Notes: generated from the letters alone by a model not told the origin. A stretch of 64,000 bases of DNA from Hymenobacter sedentarius (GCF_001507645.1 NZ_CP013909.1:4464001-4528000), one strand, 5' to 3'. Shown: positions 17,160-26,638, numbered from the stretch's first letter. Program-made: numbers and translations.

Positions 17160-18215
17160 ATGATGCCTGCCCTCGAACAACACGTTTCCCTACGCCCCTA
17201 CAACACCTTCGGCCTCGACGTGCAGGCCCGCTATTTTGCCCGCTTCACCTCGGCCGACGAGCTGCGCCAACTCCTGCAGCTGCCCGAAGTGCAGGCCTCG
17301 GACAAGCTCATCCTCGGCGGCGGCTCCAACCTGCTGTTTACCCAGGACTTCGATGGCGTGGTGCTGAAAAATGAAATCCGTGGGCTGGAAATCATGAGTG
17401 AAGACCCCGACACCAATACCGCGCTGGTACGGGCCGGCGCCGGCGAAAGCTGGCACGGCCTGGTCGAATACTCCCTCGACCAGGACCTGAGCGGCATCGA
17501 AAACCTCTCGCTCATTCCGGGCACGGTGGGCGCGGCCCCGCTCCAGAACATCGGCGCTTACGGCGCCGAGCTGCGCGACACCTTCGACCACCTCGAAGCC
17601 GTTGAGCTGGCCACCGGCGAGCTGCGCATCTTCACGGCCGGCGAGTGCGGCTTCGGCTACCGCGAAAGCGTGTTCAAGAACACCCTCAAAAACCAGTACG
17701 TGGTGACGGCCGTGGTGCTGCGCCTGCACCGCCAGGCCAAGCCCGCCGGGTATGCACCCAACGTGCGCTACGGCGCCATCACCGAAACGCTGGCCGAGCT
17801 GGGCATCGAAGGCGAGCCCACGCCGCAGGACGTGAGCCGGGCCGTGGTGCACATCCGCCGCTCCAAGCTGCCCGACCCGGCGCAGGTCGGCAACGCGGGC
17901 TCCTTCTTTAAGAACCCGGAGATTTCCCAGGCCAAGTTCGACCACCTCAAAAGCGAGTACCCCGAACTGCCCGGCTACCCCGTACCCGGCGGCATGAAGG
18001 TGCCCGCCGCTTGGCTCATCGAGCGGGCCGGCTGGAAGGGCCTGCGCCGCGGCCCCGGCGAAGGCACCCACGGCGTGCACGACCGTCAGGCCCTGGTGCT
18101 GGTGCACCACGGCGGCGCCACCGGCAACGAGCTGCGCCAGCTGGCCGAGGAGATAATCGCCTCCGTGCGTCAGCAATTCGGCGTGGAGCTGCACCCTGAA
18201 GTTAACATTTTGTGA
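17160..18215 (+). CDS. murB: UDP-N-acetylenolpyruvoylglucosamine reductase
   Basis: I place the start at ATG 17160 or 17163 (MMPALEQHVSLRPYNTFGLD), about 351 residues; a TTG at 17133 is less likely. FAD-binding features are LILGGGSNLLFTQDFDGVVL and IPGTVGAAPLQNIGAYGAEL; the catalytic Ser is in GNAGSFFKNPEIS; the C-terminus VELHPEVNIL carries the Glu of type I MurB. It reduces UDP-GlcNAc-enolpyruvate to UDP-MurNAc in peptidoglycan synthesis. A TACCTTTA box lies only 5 bp before the ATG, so the message may have almost no leader. Confidence 0.95.
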   Translation: MMPALEQHVSLRPYNTFGLDVQARYFARFTSADELRQLLQLPEVQASDKLILGGGSNLLFTQDFDGVVLKNEIRGLEIMSEDPDTNTALVRAGAGESWHGLVEYSLDQDLSGIENLSLIPGTVGAAPLQNIGAYGAELRDTFDHLEAVELATGELRIFTAGECGFGYRESVFKNTLKNQYVVTAVVLRLHRQAKPAGYAPNVRYGAITETLAELGIEGEPTPQDVSRAVVHIRRSKLPDPAQVGNAGSFFKNPEISQAKFDHLKSEYPELPGYPVPGGMKVPAAWLIERAGWKGLRRGPGEGTHGVHDRQALVLVHHGGATGNELRQLAEEIIASVRQQFGVELHPEVNIL

Positions 18216-18655
18216 TTTGGCAGCACTTGGGCAAAGCTCAATATTATTGGCGATAAATATCTAACAATCTGCTGTTTGCTGCAAACGTTGCAATAACACT
18301 TCTTTGGTTGGGCTGCTTAAGTACTCGTGCACAAATAAGCGTATAGAATAAGGCGGTCCTGTTAGACCGGTCGAAGCCTCGCTACCATGCAAATAATGGG
18401 GCTTCGCCCTGACCGCCCCACTGCCGGGCACTACTTGCTCCGTGGCAGCAAGCTCGCGCAATGCCGCCGGCACCGAAGCCATGGTCTTCGTTGCGTTCAT
18501 CACGGGCAGCGGCATGCGGCCCCGCGTGGGCGCTAAAAATCAGCCTAGCCCACGGCCCCAGCCATCCCGGCCAAGCCCGGCCGTATTGCTGTAATTCAGC
18601 ATCTTTGTAGTTCGGCTCAATCCTTCGCTTTTCCCACTCCCACTTTTTCGCCTTC
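18216..18655. other. Intergenic region, no supported gene
   Basis: 440 bp between murB and the PLD-family gene. The first 90 bp are AT-rich. An open frame of 84 codons on the minus strand (18261-18515) shows no recognisable similarity and no credible start context. CATCTTTG at 18601-18608 may be part of the promoter of the following gene. Confidence 0.5.
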
Positions 18656-21013
18656 ATGAAGAAATTTACTCTGCTGGCCTTGCTGGCGTGCGCTACTTCG
18701 TGGCACGCCGTCAAAGCCCAAACCCCCATTACCATCGCGGCGGCGCGGGCCCAGGCCCCTACCACCAACACCACCGCTGGGCCCACCGTGACCGTGACCG
18801 GCATCGTGACCAACGGCAACGAACTGGGCTCCACCGTGAGCACCATCCGTTACATTCAGGACGGCACCGCGGGCATTGGCGTGTACACCTCCACCAGCGG
18901 CACCACCGGCGCCCTGATTGGCAGCCTAGTGCCCGGCGACAGCATCCTGGTAACGGGGGGCTTGAAAATGTTCCGCGGCTTGCTGGAAATCGACCCGGTG
19001 AGTTCCGTTACGGTGCTGGCCGGCAACCGCAAAGTGCCTGCGCCGGTGGTGTTCACGGCCGCTAATTTCACCGATGCCTATGCCGAGAAGTACGAAGGCA
19101 TGCTGGTGCGTCTGAACGGGCTAACGTCGGTGAATACCACCGGGGGCGCCCTGGTTACGGCCTTCACCGCCAACACCACCTACCGCCTGAACAACAACTC
19201 CACGCTGGTGACCTACGTCAACGCCAACTCTACTGGCCCCAACGGCCTGGTGGGCAAGCCCAGCCCCACAGGCACGTTCGACGCGGTGGGCGTGCTGAGC
19301 CAGTACGCCTCTACTTCTGCCAGCACCACGGGCGGCTACCAGCTGCTCAACCGCACCTACGCCGACTTTATCCAGGGCAACACGCCCAACCTGACCAGCA
19401 GCCCCGTGCCGTCCGACATCACGACCACGGGCTTCACGGTGAGCTTCAACACCCAGAACAGCGGCGATACCCAGGTGCTGTATTCCACTTCGCCCACGCT
19501 CTCGCCGGCTACCACCGTCACGGCCGCCGGCCAGCAGGGCACCCAGCATTCGGTGGCCATCAGCGGCCTGCTGCCCGCCACGGTGTATTACGTGCAAGCC
19601 GTTTCGGTAAACGCCACCGGCCGCTCCGAGTCGCGCGTGACGCCCATGATTACGGCGTCGCTCTCGTCGGGCCGCATGAAAACCTACTTCACCAACACGG
19701 TGGACAACACCCTGGCCTTGCCCAACAACAACGCCGTGTACCTGCCCAGCGGCCACGTGGCCGACACCCTGGCCGCCTACATCGACCGGGCCCAGCAGAC
19801 GCTCGACATCACCATCTACAACTGGAACAGTCCCGTGATTCTCACGGCCGTAAACGCCGCCTACGCCCGCGGCGTGCAGGTGCGGGTTATCTACGAAGAC
19901 GACAACTCCAACTTTAGCATCGCCCAGCTCACGCCCGCCATTCCGCGCATCTTCCGCCCGGCCCAGGCCGGCAGCACGGGCAGCGCCATCATGCACAATA
20001 AGTTTGTGGTGATAGACGCCAATAGCACCAACGTCAACCGCCCCATGGTCTGGACCGGCTCCACCAACTGGACCCCGGCCCAGCTCAGCACCGACCGCAA
20101 CAACGTGGTCACCATTCAGGACCAGAGCCTGGCCCGGGTGTACACCATGGAGTTTGAGGAAATGTGGGGCAGCACCACGGCCACGGCCGGCACCGCCCTG
20201 TTTGGCTCGCGCAAAACCGACAACACGCCCCACTACCTCGTCATTGGCAGTAAGAAAGTGGAGTCGTGGTTCTCGCCCACCGACAACGTGAATGCCCGCC
20301 TCATCGAGACTATTCGCACCGCCGACTACGACCTGCACGTGCTGTCGATGCTCGTTACCCGCACCGACATTGGCCGCGCCATCGCCGACCAGGTCACGCT
20401 GCGCAACATTGCTCAATGCTCCGACGGTCTCACCAATGACACCAGCGGCGTGGCCGGCTTCGTGTTCCGCACCATCCGGGGCGGCGGCCTGGGCAACCGC
20501 TACCTCTACGACCACCTCACCGGCATCATGCACCACAAAACCCTGATTGTGGATGCCGGCGCTTCGCAGTCGGACCCCACGGTGTTCGTGGGCTCGCACA
20601 ACTGGACGGCCTCGGCCGACACGGAGAACGACGAAAACACGCTCGTCATCCACGACGCCCGCATCACCAACCAGTACTACCAGGAGTATGCCGCCCGCAT
20701 TGCCAACCAAAACCAGGGCATCACGGCGTGCCGCCTCGTGCTGGCCACCCGCGCCGGCACTGTGCAGGCCAGCACCATGCAGGCCTACCCCAACCCCACG
20801 CGCGGCAGCTTTGACCTGCGCCTGGCCAGCACCACGGCTCGCACCGCCAGCATTGTGTTGCGCGATGTAACCGGACGCGTGGTGCTCGAGCGCACCCAGT
20901 CCTACACCGGCGCCGACCTGACCATCGACGCAACGTTTCTGAAGTCGGGCCTGTACATGGTGCAGGTAACGACGCCGGAGTCGGTGCAAACCAGCCGCGT
21001 GGTAGTGGAGTAA
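18656..21013 (+). CDS. Secreted phospholipase-D-family protein with T9SS sorting domain
   Basis: A 785-residue protein. A signal peptide (MKKFTLLALLACATSWHAVK, cleavage near KAQ) leads to an OB-fold-like nucleic-acid-associated domain (about 25-240), a fibronectin type III-like domain (about 245-330), then two PLD modules with HKD motifs in IMHNKFVVID and IMHHKTLIVD. The C-terminal about 75 residues (AYPNPTRGSFDLRL then LKSGLYMVQV) form a type IX secretion sorting domain. PLD-family enzymes of this type cut phosphodiesters; with the OB-like domain, an extracellular nuclease is plausible but a lipase is not excluded. It ends in an intrinsic terminator. Confidence 0.88.
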   Translation: MKKFTLLALLACATSWHAVKAQTPITIAAARAQAPTTNTTAGPTVTVTGIVTNGNELGSTVSTIRYIQDGTAGIGVYTSTSGTTGALIGSLVPGDSILVTGGLKMFRGLLEIDPVSSVTVLAGNRKVPAPVVFTAANFTDAYAEKYEGMLVRLNGLTSVNTTGGALVTAFTANTTYRLNNNSTLVTYVNANSTGPNGLVGKPSPTGTFDAVGVLSQYASTSASTTGGYQLLNRTYADFIQGNTPNLTSSPVPSDITTTGFTVSFNTQNSGDTQVLYSTSPTLSPATTVTAAGQQGTQHSVAISGLLPATVYYVQAVSVNATGRSESRVTPMITASLSSGRMKTYFTNTVDNTLALPNNNAVYLPSGHVADTLAAYIDRAQQTLDITIYNWNSPVILTAVNAAYARGVQVRVIYEDDNSNFSIAQLTPAIPRIFRPAQAGSTGSAIMHNKFVVIDANSTNVNRPMVWTGSTNWTPAQLSTDRNNVVTIQDQSLARVYTMEFEEMWGSTTATAGTALFGSRKTDNTPHYLVIGSKKVESWFSPTDNVNARLIETIRTADYDLHVLSMLVTRTDIGRAIADQVTLRNIAQCSDGLTNDTSGVAGFVFRTIRGGGLGNRYLYDHLTGIMHHKTLIVDAGASQSDPTVFVGSHNWTASADTENDENTLVIHDARITNQYYQEYAARIANQNQGITACRLVLATRAGTVQASTMQAYPNPTRGSFDLRLASTTARTASIVLRDVTGRVVLERTQSYTGADLTIDATFLKSGLYMVQVTTPESVQTSRVVVE

Positions 21014-21034
21014 TCCTACCGCAATTGTTGCTTA

Positions 21035-21073
21035 CGAAAAAGGCTGCTCCTGAATCAGGGGCAGCCTTTTTCG
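21035..21073 (+). terminator. Intrinsic terminator of the PLD-family gene
   Basis: AAAAAGGCTGC(TCC) pairs with (GG)GCAGCCTTTTT around a short loop; the T-run is 5 long. It is close to symmetric and could act in both directions. Confidence 0.88.
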
Positions 21074-21148
21074 TGGCTATTCAGGAAAATATCTGAAACG
21101 TTTTGCTGAATGTAGCCGCCGTTTTGGCGCTTGATTTTGCACGATTAC

Positions 21149-21451
21149 TTAATACGTCAGCATTAGAATTTGCTGTTTTAACTCATCCGACACATTATTC
21201 CATTCTGTGCTAGGCGTGATTTGAAGAACTACCCCACCTCCGTCTCCATCTTTTGCTACCTCGATTATATGGCGATACCAGTCGAGATAAGACCATTCGC
21301 GTGGTTTAGGAGAAAACAGAGCTTGTTGCTTATCGTCCCACTGAACCTCTGCTCCTGAGCGCCAGATATGCAGAAACCGGACCGTCGCGGGTTTAATAAT
21401 TAATCGTCCATCAGCATCAATTCCAATTTCCTTTATCGCGTCTGTTTTCAT
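21149..21451 (-). CDS. Small hypothetical protein downstream of mutS2
   Basis: A 100-residue, Trp-rich protein (FLHIWRSGAEVQWDDKQQAL, REWSYLDWYRHIIEVA). Base composition is clearly lower in GC than the flanking genes, which suggests more recent acquisition. Its start lies 3 bp after the mutS2 stop, so it is probably co-transcribed. No signal peptide or membrane segment. I do not recognise the family. Confidence 0.6.
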   Translation of the reverse strand: MKTDAIKEIGIDADGRLIIKPATVRFLHIWRSGAEVQWDDKQQALFSPKPREWSYLDWYRHIIEVAKDGDGGGVVLQITPSTEWNNVSDELKQQILMLTY

Positions 21452-21454
21452 AGG

Positions 21455-23896
21455 TTACTTCAGCACCGCTATGGTCACGCCATCCCCGCCCCTGTCGGCG
21501 TGCTCGTCGCCCACGCTGGCTACGGCGCGCTGCGAGCGCAGGTAGTCGCGCACCACTTGCCGGAGCACACCGTTGCCGCGGCCGTGCAGGAACTTGATTT
21601 CGGGCATACCAAGCATCACGGCGTCGTCCACGAAGCTCATGGTTTTGGTGAGGGCGTCTTCGGCGCGCTCGCCGCGCAGGTCCAGCGTTGGGCTGAATCC
21701 GGCCATGCGGTCGGTGATGTTCACGCCGTTGCCGCCGGAGCCACCGCCGCTGAGCTTCGATTTCTTGGCTTTGGCCGCTTGCTCCCGCTCGCGGATTTCG
21801 GCGCGGCCCAGCTTCTCAAGCTGGCTGATTTTCACCAGCGTTTTCAGCCCACCGAAGAGGACTTCGGCGGTTTTGCCTTTCACACTGACCAGTTCGCCGT
21901 GCCCTTCCTGGCCGAACAGGGCCACTTTGTCGCCGGGCTGGAGGTCGCCGGCTTCGGCGCGCTCGCGGCTGGCTTTGGGCTTGGGCGGCTCAATCTGCAG
22001 CTCAGTCCGCACGAACGTATCCAGCTTCTCGCGGGCCTTTTTGTTGATTTCCTTATCGGCCTGGCCGCGCCGGATTTCGCCAATAGTGGCCTCTATCTGC
22101 TGGTTGGTATTCTGCAGCAGCGCTTTGGCTTGTTGCTTGGCGTTGCGCAGGGTTTCGAGGCGCGTGTCTTCGAGGTGCTGCTTGAGGTCGGTGTATTCCT
22201 GAGCGGCGCGCTTGAGGCGCTTTTCCTGCTTGGTGGCTTCGGCGGTGCGGGCTTCCAGTTCGGTTTTCTCTTTTTCGAGGCCTTCGAGCAGGCGGTCGTA
22301 GCGGATTTTGTCTTTGCCCACCAGCTGCGACGCGCGCTCTACCACGCTCTTGGGCAGCCCAATTTTTCGGGCAATTTCGATGGCAAACGAGGAGCCCGGC
22401 TTGCCCACCTCGAGGCGGTAGAGCGGCTGCAGCTTCTCGGGGTCGTAGCGCATGGCGCCGTTCACGAGGTGCGGGGTGCGCTCGGCGAAGTTCTTCAGGT
22501 TGGTGTAGTGCGTGGTGATGACGCCGTACACCCGGGCCTGGTTGAGCTGGTCGAGCACGGCTTCGGCAATGGCGCCGCCCAGGCTGGGCTCGGTGCCGGT
22601 ACCGAATTCGTCAATCAGCACCAAGCTTTTCTTGCCGGCCAGCAGCAAAAACTGCTTCATGGCCAGCAAGTGCGACGAGTAGGTACTCAAGTCATTTTCC
22701 AGACTCTGCTCGTCGCCGATGTCCAGGAAAATATCCTCGAACACCCCGGCTTCGGAATTATCGGCGCACGGAATCAGCAGGCCCATCTGCAGCATGAACT
22801 GCACCAACCCCACCGTTTTCAGCGCCACGGATTTACCACCGGCGTTCGGGCCCGAGATAATCAGGATGCGCTGCTCGTGGTTCAGCTCCAGGTCCAGCGG
22901 CACTACTTCGCGGGGGTCGCCGTTTTCGCGCTTGTGCTGGGCAAAGGCCAGCTGCAGCAGCGGGTGGCGCACGCCGTGCCACTTCAGCAGTGGCTTGCTG
23001 TGCATCACCGGCAGGCGGCAATTCAGGGCCACGGCCAGCCGGGCTTTGGCCCGGATAAAGTCAATCAGGCCCAGGTATGAATAGGCCTTGCGCAGGTCCG
23101 GAATGTGGGGCCGCAGCTGGTCAGTCAGGGCCGTGAGGATGCGAATCAGCTCGCGGTGGTAGGCGTTGTCGAGGTCCTTGATGTCGTTGTTGAGCTCGAA
23201 TACCTCGGCCGGCTCGATGTACACCGTTTGGCCGGAGGCCGACTCGTCGTGAATCAAGCCCTTCACCCGGCGCTTGTGCTCGGCAATAACCGGCAGCACC
23301 AGGCGCCCACCGCGAATGGTGGGCTCGGCGTCGCCCGGAATCCAGCCCTCGCTCTTGGCGTGGCGCAGGATGCCGGCAATCTGCTTGCGCAGCTGGCCCT
23401 GGCGCGCAATCAGCTCCTGCTGGATCTGGCGCAGCAGCGGCGAGGCGTCGTCGCGCACTTGGCCCTCGTCGTCCACCACTTTGTCCATAGCGGCCAGCAA
23501 GTTGCGGTCTACTTGCACGCCTATGCCCAGCAGGCGCAGCGTGGGGTATAGGCCGGCATCGGCCTGGGTGAAAAACGTGAGCGCCTGGCGGATGGTCCGC
23601 AAACTCATTTTCACCTCAAAGAAGGCCGCTACGTCGAGGTAAGCGCCGGGCAGGGCCGCGCGCTTGAGGTGGGCCTGGGGGTCGTAGTAGTGCGAGGCGG
23701 GAAAATCGGCGCCGGAGCGCAACAGGTAGGCAAACTCATCGGCCTGCTGCAGCAGCTTCAGCAGGGGCTCGTGCTTGGTTTGGAACTCCATGCGGGCCAC
23801 GTACTGCCGGCCCAGGGCGGAAAGGCAATTGGCTTCGAGCTGCTCGCGCAGCGTGGTGAAGCCTATTTTTTGTTCGAAGTTTTGGGGTAGCAGCAA
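21455..23896 (-). CDS. mutS2: MutS2 endonuclease / ribosome-collision ATPase
   Basis: An 813-residue protein: MutS core helices, ATPase with Walker A in ISGPNAGGKSVALKTVGL and signature in LVLIDEFGTGTEPSLGGAIA, a long coiled coil (about 515-650, e.g. KEKTELEARTAEATKQEKRL), the KOW-like segment (LQPGDKVALFGQEGHGELVS) and a C-terminal Smr nuclease domain with LDLRGERAEDAL and FLHGRGNGVLR. MutS2 suppresses recombination in some bacteria and splits collided ribosomes in others. A -7-like box TACCTTCG lies at 23931-23938 on the minus strand. Confidence 0.95.
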   Translation of the reverse strand: MLLPQNFEQKIGFTTLREQLEANCLSALGRQYVARMEFQTKHEPLLKLLQQADEFAYLLRSGADFPASHYYDPQAHLKRAALPGAYLDVAAFFEVKMSLRTIRQALTFFTQADAGLYPTLRLLGIGVQVDRNLLAAMDKVVDDEGQVRDDASPLLRQIQQELIARQGQLRKQIAGILRHAKSEGWIPGDAEPTIRGGRLVLPVIAEHKRRVKGLIHDESASGQTVYIEPAEVFELNNDIKDLDNAYHRELIRILTALTDQLRPHIPDLRKAYSYLGLIDFIRAKARLAVALNCRLPVMHSKPLLKWHGVRHPLLQLAFAQHKRENGDPREVVPLDLELNHEQRILIISGPNAGGKSVALKTVGLVQFMLQMGLLIPCADNSEAGVFEDIFLDIGDEQSLENDLSTYSSHLLAMKQFLLLAGKKSLVLIDEFGTGTEPSLGGAIAEAVLDQLNQARVYGVITTHYTNLKNFAERTPHLVNGAMRYDPEKLQPLYRLEVGKPGSSFAIEIARKIGLPKSVVERASQLVGKDKIRYDRLLEGLEKEKTELEARTAEATKQEKRLKRAAQEYTDLKQHLEDTRLETLRNAKQQAKALLQNTNQQIEATIGEIRRGQADKEINKKAREKLDTFVRTELQIEPPKPKASRERAEAGDLQPGDKVALFGQEGHGELVSVKGKTAEVLFGGLKTLVKISQLEKLGRAEIREREQAAKAKKSKLSGGGSGGNGVNITDRMAGFSPTLDLRGERAEDALTKTMSFVDDAVMLGMPEIKFLHGRGNGVLRQVVRDYLRSQRAVASVGDEHADRGGDGVTIAVLK

Positions 23897-23930
23897 GAAA
23901 GTAGTCTTTCGGTATATCAGGATAGGATGC

Positions 23931-23938
23931 GAAGGTAA
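23931..23938 (-). promoter_or_regulatory. -7 box upstream of mutS2
   Basis: The minus strand reads TACCTTCGC, the same variant as before the fasciclin gene; it lies 35 bp from the mutS2 start. Confidence 0.4.
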
Positions 23939-24022
23939 ACAGCTAAGAAGGCGGGAAGATTCGCTTAGATCACAGGTTAGTTACCATTCTTTGAATGACG
24001 CCATGCTTCGCTAGCGCCCACC

Positions 24023-24697
24023 TCAAGCCCGGCGCCGTTCCCTGGCCCGGTGCCAAGCCACAGCATATGCAATAAAACTGGCAAAACCTGTGAGCATGTT
24101 CCCGTGAATGGGCTTCTCCGACATTGTTATCATCCAAACGACCCACGCTATCAAAGCCCCAAACAATACAAAGACGACCGTGGAAATCTTCTTTTCAAAA
24201 AAAGTTTTTTCACGCATTATAGCATCTTCCTGCCCGGCCGTGGGCTGATGGAGCGCTAGGGCAGCCTCGAACTCCCGCACTAGTTCATCTAGGCTCTGTT
24301 CACCGTAAAGGTTAGTATTGATACCAATTTTTTGCTTGGTGCCGTCTTTCAGCTTCATTCGCAATTCCTCAGCACCATTAAATGCGGAAAAACGGTAAGA
24401 GCTGATGTCAGCAAAAACGATGTGCCGCAGTTCCTCCGAGTGCTGGTCCAACACGGTAATATTATCATCAGCTAACGTCACAAGCGTTGGGCGACCTCCA
24501 TACTTTTTGGTTAGCTTAAACAAGCCATAGGCCCCGCCCAGCAGCAAGAGCATCAGTGCGATAAATGCTGTATCCTTGTCTAGTCTGGTTACCTGTACGC
24601 TACCTATGGCAAGGGCAATTGCCGCCGCTATGCCGCCCAACCATATCAAACATATCCGGCTGGTGTTGGGCACGACAAATTCAAATTCTCTTCTCAT
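24023..24697 (-). CDS. Membrane protein of unknown function (PH-like middle domain)
   Basis: A 224-residue protein with two N-terminal membrane segments (ICLIWLGGIAAAIALAIGSV and FIALMLLLLGGAYGLF), a soluble beta-rich middle (about 68-150, e.g. LVTLADDNITVLDQHSEELR, reminiscent of bacterial PH-like domains) and two C-terminal segments (ISTVVFVLFGALIAWVVWMI and GFASFIAYAVAW). GC content is lower than in its neighbours. The next gene upstream, TIGR02757, ends 5 bp before this start, so they may be co-transcribed. Function unknown. Confidence 0.65.
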   Translation of the reverse strand: MRREFEFVVPNTSRICLIWLGGIAAAIALAIGSVQVTRLDKDTAFIALMLLLLGGAYGLFKLTKKYGGRPTLVTLADDNITVLDQHSEELRHIVFADISSYRFSAFNGAEELRMKLKDGTKQKIGINTNLYGEQSLDELVREFEAALALHQPTAGQEDAIMREKTFFEKKISTVVFVLFGALIAWVVWMITMSEKPIHGNMLTGFASFIAYAVAWHRARERRRA

Positions 24698-24702
24698 ATT
24701 TT

Positions 24703-25527
24703 TTAAGGCTGCTTAACGGGCCAGCGTTCACTCACTCCTTCGCCAAACAGCGCAAAGTCATACTTCACCGGGTCCATGGGGTCCAGTAATCGCAGATTAG
24801 CCGTGAGCTCCTCAGCGGCTTGCCAGTCTACCAGCTTGCGGGTGAGCAAGCCCAGCGGGCGGGCCTGGCGCTCCACATGCAAGTCGATGGGCATGATGAG
24901 GTCGGCCATGGATAGCCGGGCCCAGAGGCCGAAGTCGACGCCGTGGCTATCGCGGCGCACCAGCCAGCGCAGGTACATATTCACGCGCTTGCAGGCCGAG
25001 CCGCGGGCCGGCGTGGCCACGTGCTTGCGGGTGCGGCCGGGCGCATCGGGCAGACTGAAAAACAGGGTGTGAAAGCCTTCCAGCCGCTCCCGCTGCGTAG
25101 TACCTTGCAGAAATGCCGTTTCCAGCGTGTCGTTGGCCCCGTACCACCAGCGCAGCCAGTGCACGAAGTACAACAGGTCGGTATCGCAGAAAGTGCGGTG
25201 GCAGAAGCCCAGCAGGCGCTTCAGGTCCTCGTCCTGGTGCTGGGTGATGAACTGGTACGGGGCGTCGTCCATGCGGCGCAGCAGTTCGTTGCACTTGTTG
25301 ATGATGGTGGGCCGCTGCCCCCAGGCCAGCAGCGCCGCAAACAGCGCGCTGATTTCCACATCCTGCCGCTGCGTGAAGCGGTGCGGAATCTGGATGGGGT
25401 CGTTGGCGATGAACTCCGGGCGGTTGTACCGCTCGTATTGCGCATCGAGCTGCTCGCGAAGTTGGGCTATTTTCAAAAGGAAAGCGCGAAGGGACTGGTT
25501 AAAAAGACAACAAATAGAGAACGTCAT
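24703..25527 (-). CDS. TIGR02757 family protein
   Basis: The 274-residue frame carries the TIGR02757/DUF2400 family signature throughout: RFTQRQDVEISALFAALLAW, RRMDDAPYQFI, CKRVNMYLRWLVRRDSHGVD, MPIDLHVERQARPLGLL. The family is widespread in Bacteroidota and its role is unknown; the helical pattern resembles HhH-GPD-like helical folds, but no activity has been shown. The first about 16 codons (MTFSICCLFNQS) run into the palindromic repeat at 25520-25614, so the native start may be a TTG at the LLKIAQLREQL segment, about 17 codons in. Confidence 0.88.
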   Translation of the reverse strand: MTFSICCLFNQSLRAFLLKIAQLREQLDAQYERYNRPEFIANDPIQIPHRFTQRQDVEISALFAALLAWGQRPTIINKCNELLRRMDDAPYQFITQHQDEDLKRLLGFCHRTFCDTDLLYFVHWLRWWYGANDTLETAFLQGTTQRERLEGFHTLFFSLPDAPGRTRKHVATPARGSACKRVNMYLRWLVRRDSHGVDFGLWARLSMADLIMPIDLHVERQARPLGLLTRKLVDWQAAEELTANLRLLDPMDPVKYDFALFGEGVSERWPVKQP

Positions 25528-25614
25528 GCTGAGCGAAGCCGAAGCATCTCTACCGCAGTAGTAAATGAATTACTCTCGCGGTAGAGATGCTTCGGCTCCG
25601 CTAAGCATGACGTT
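25520..25614. repeat. Palindromic dispersed repeat, copy 2
   Basis: Arms of 37 bp (25520-25556 and 25578-25614) match at 35 positions as inverted repeats with a 21-base loop. The outer end is AACGTCATGCT and the core GAAGCATCTCTACC. It shares the core with copy 1 at 5178-5260. It separates TIGR02757 from the LysM gene and supplies the first codons of the TIGR02757 open frame. Confidence 0.88.
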
Positions 25615-25642
25615 CTACTTCTCTAACTACTCAACCGCCGCT

Positions 25643-26638
25643 CTACTGCGGGATGTAGTTGGTTTCTACCCGGAAGCGCGAGTCGGCCGTGCCCAGCTTT
25701 TGCATGGCCCGGGGCGAGAGGCGCACCAGAATGTTGTTGTTCTCGCCGGTATCGGGCAGCTTGCCAATCACGCGCACGTACACCGAGAGGCCGTTCATGC
25801 TGTTTTTCACTTGCATGATGGTGCCCACCGGGGCCGTTTTGTGCAAGGCCAGGTACTTGTCGGTCAGGCTTTTGTCGATGGGCGCGCCCAGGCCGTTTTC
25901 TACCACGCGGGCCAGTACTTCGCTGGCGCGATTGGGGGTGCGCTCTTCTTTCTGGGTTTCCTCCTTCTCCTTTTCGGCGGGGGCCGCAGGCGTCACGGTC
26001 GCAACCTGGGCCGGCTTGTCGGGCGCCGGCGCGGGCGTTTTGGTCACTGGCGTTGCAGGAATGGCTTCCAACTCGGCGGGGCGAACCGGAGCCGGCTTGG
26101 GAGCCGGGGCCGGAGCGGCAGCGGCTGCCGTGCTGGCCTCCGGGGCCGTGAGAACCAATTGCTGGCCCACGCGCACCTTGCCGCTGGCGGGCAGCTTGTT
26201 CAGCTTAATCAGGTCGTCGGGCGAGAGCTGGAAGCGCCGGGCAATGCCAAACAGCGTTTCGCCCTTGGCCACGGTGTAGCGGGCTGGCGCCGCGCCCCCG
26301 GCCGGAGCGGCCGACGCCGGTGCGGCAGCCGGGGCTTTGGCGGTGGCCGGCGCAGCGGCTTTGCCAGCCGCCGGACGGGGCACGTACACTATCTGGCCAA
26401 TGCCCAGGCCGTTTTTAATCTGTGGGTTGGCGGCGTTGAGCTGGTCGAGCGACACGTGGTAGCGGCGCGAGAGGGCCGACAGCGTTTCCCCGGCCGTGAT
26501 GCGGTGCTTCACAAAGCGCTGGCCCCCGCGAAACTCCACGCCAATGGAGTCAGTAGGCGCGCTTTTCGAGTGGCCGGCTTTTGCGGGACCCGGCCCGCCC
26601 AGCGCCAATAACGTTAACAGTGAAAGAACTATAGTCAT
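25643..26638 (-). CDS. Secreted protein with two LysM domains
   Basis: A 331-residue protein with signal sequence (SLLTLLALGGPGPAKA). Two LysM modules: one with HRITAGETLSALSRRYHVSL and IGQIVYVPRP, the second with YTVAKGETLFGIARRFQLS and VGQQLVLTAP, joined and followed by long Ala/Pro-rich linkers (about 100-240). The C-terminal 80 residues (VGTIMQVKNSMNGLSVYVRV, GKLPDTGENNNILVRLSPRA) form a double-psi beta-barrel-like domain related to RlpA. LysM binds peptidoglycan; the whole suggests a cell-wall-binding periplasmic factor. Confidence 0.88.
   Translation of the reverse strand: MTIVLSLLTLLALGGPGPAKAGHSKSAPTDSIGVEFRGGQRFVKHRITAGETLSALSRRYHVSLDQLNAANPQIKNGLGIGQIVYVPRPAAGKAAAPATAKAPAAAPASAAPAGGAAPARYTVAKGETLFGIARRFQLSPDDLIKLNKLPASGKVRVGQQLVLTAPEASTAAAAAPAPAPKPAPVRPAELEAIPATPVTKTPAPAPDKPAQVATVTPAAPAEKEKEETQKEERTPNRASEVLARVVENGLGAPIDKSLTDKYLALHKTAPVGTIMQVKNSMNGLSVYVRVIGKLPDTGENNNILVRLSPRAMQKLGTADSRFRVETNYIPQ

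Noticed and set aside
18261..18515. 84-codon frame between murB and the PLD-family gene
   Set aside because: No family pattern and no start context; treated as intergenic.
19121..20989. Open frame of 622 codons on the minus strand
   Set aside because: Antisense of the PLD-family gene; low-complexity Gly, Val, His and Arg.
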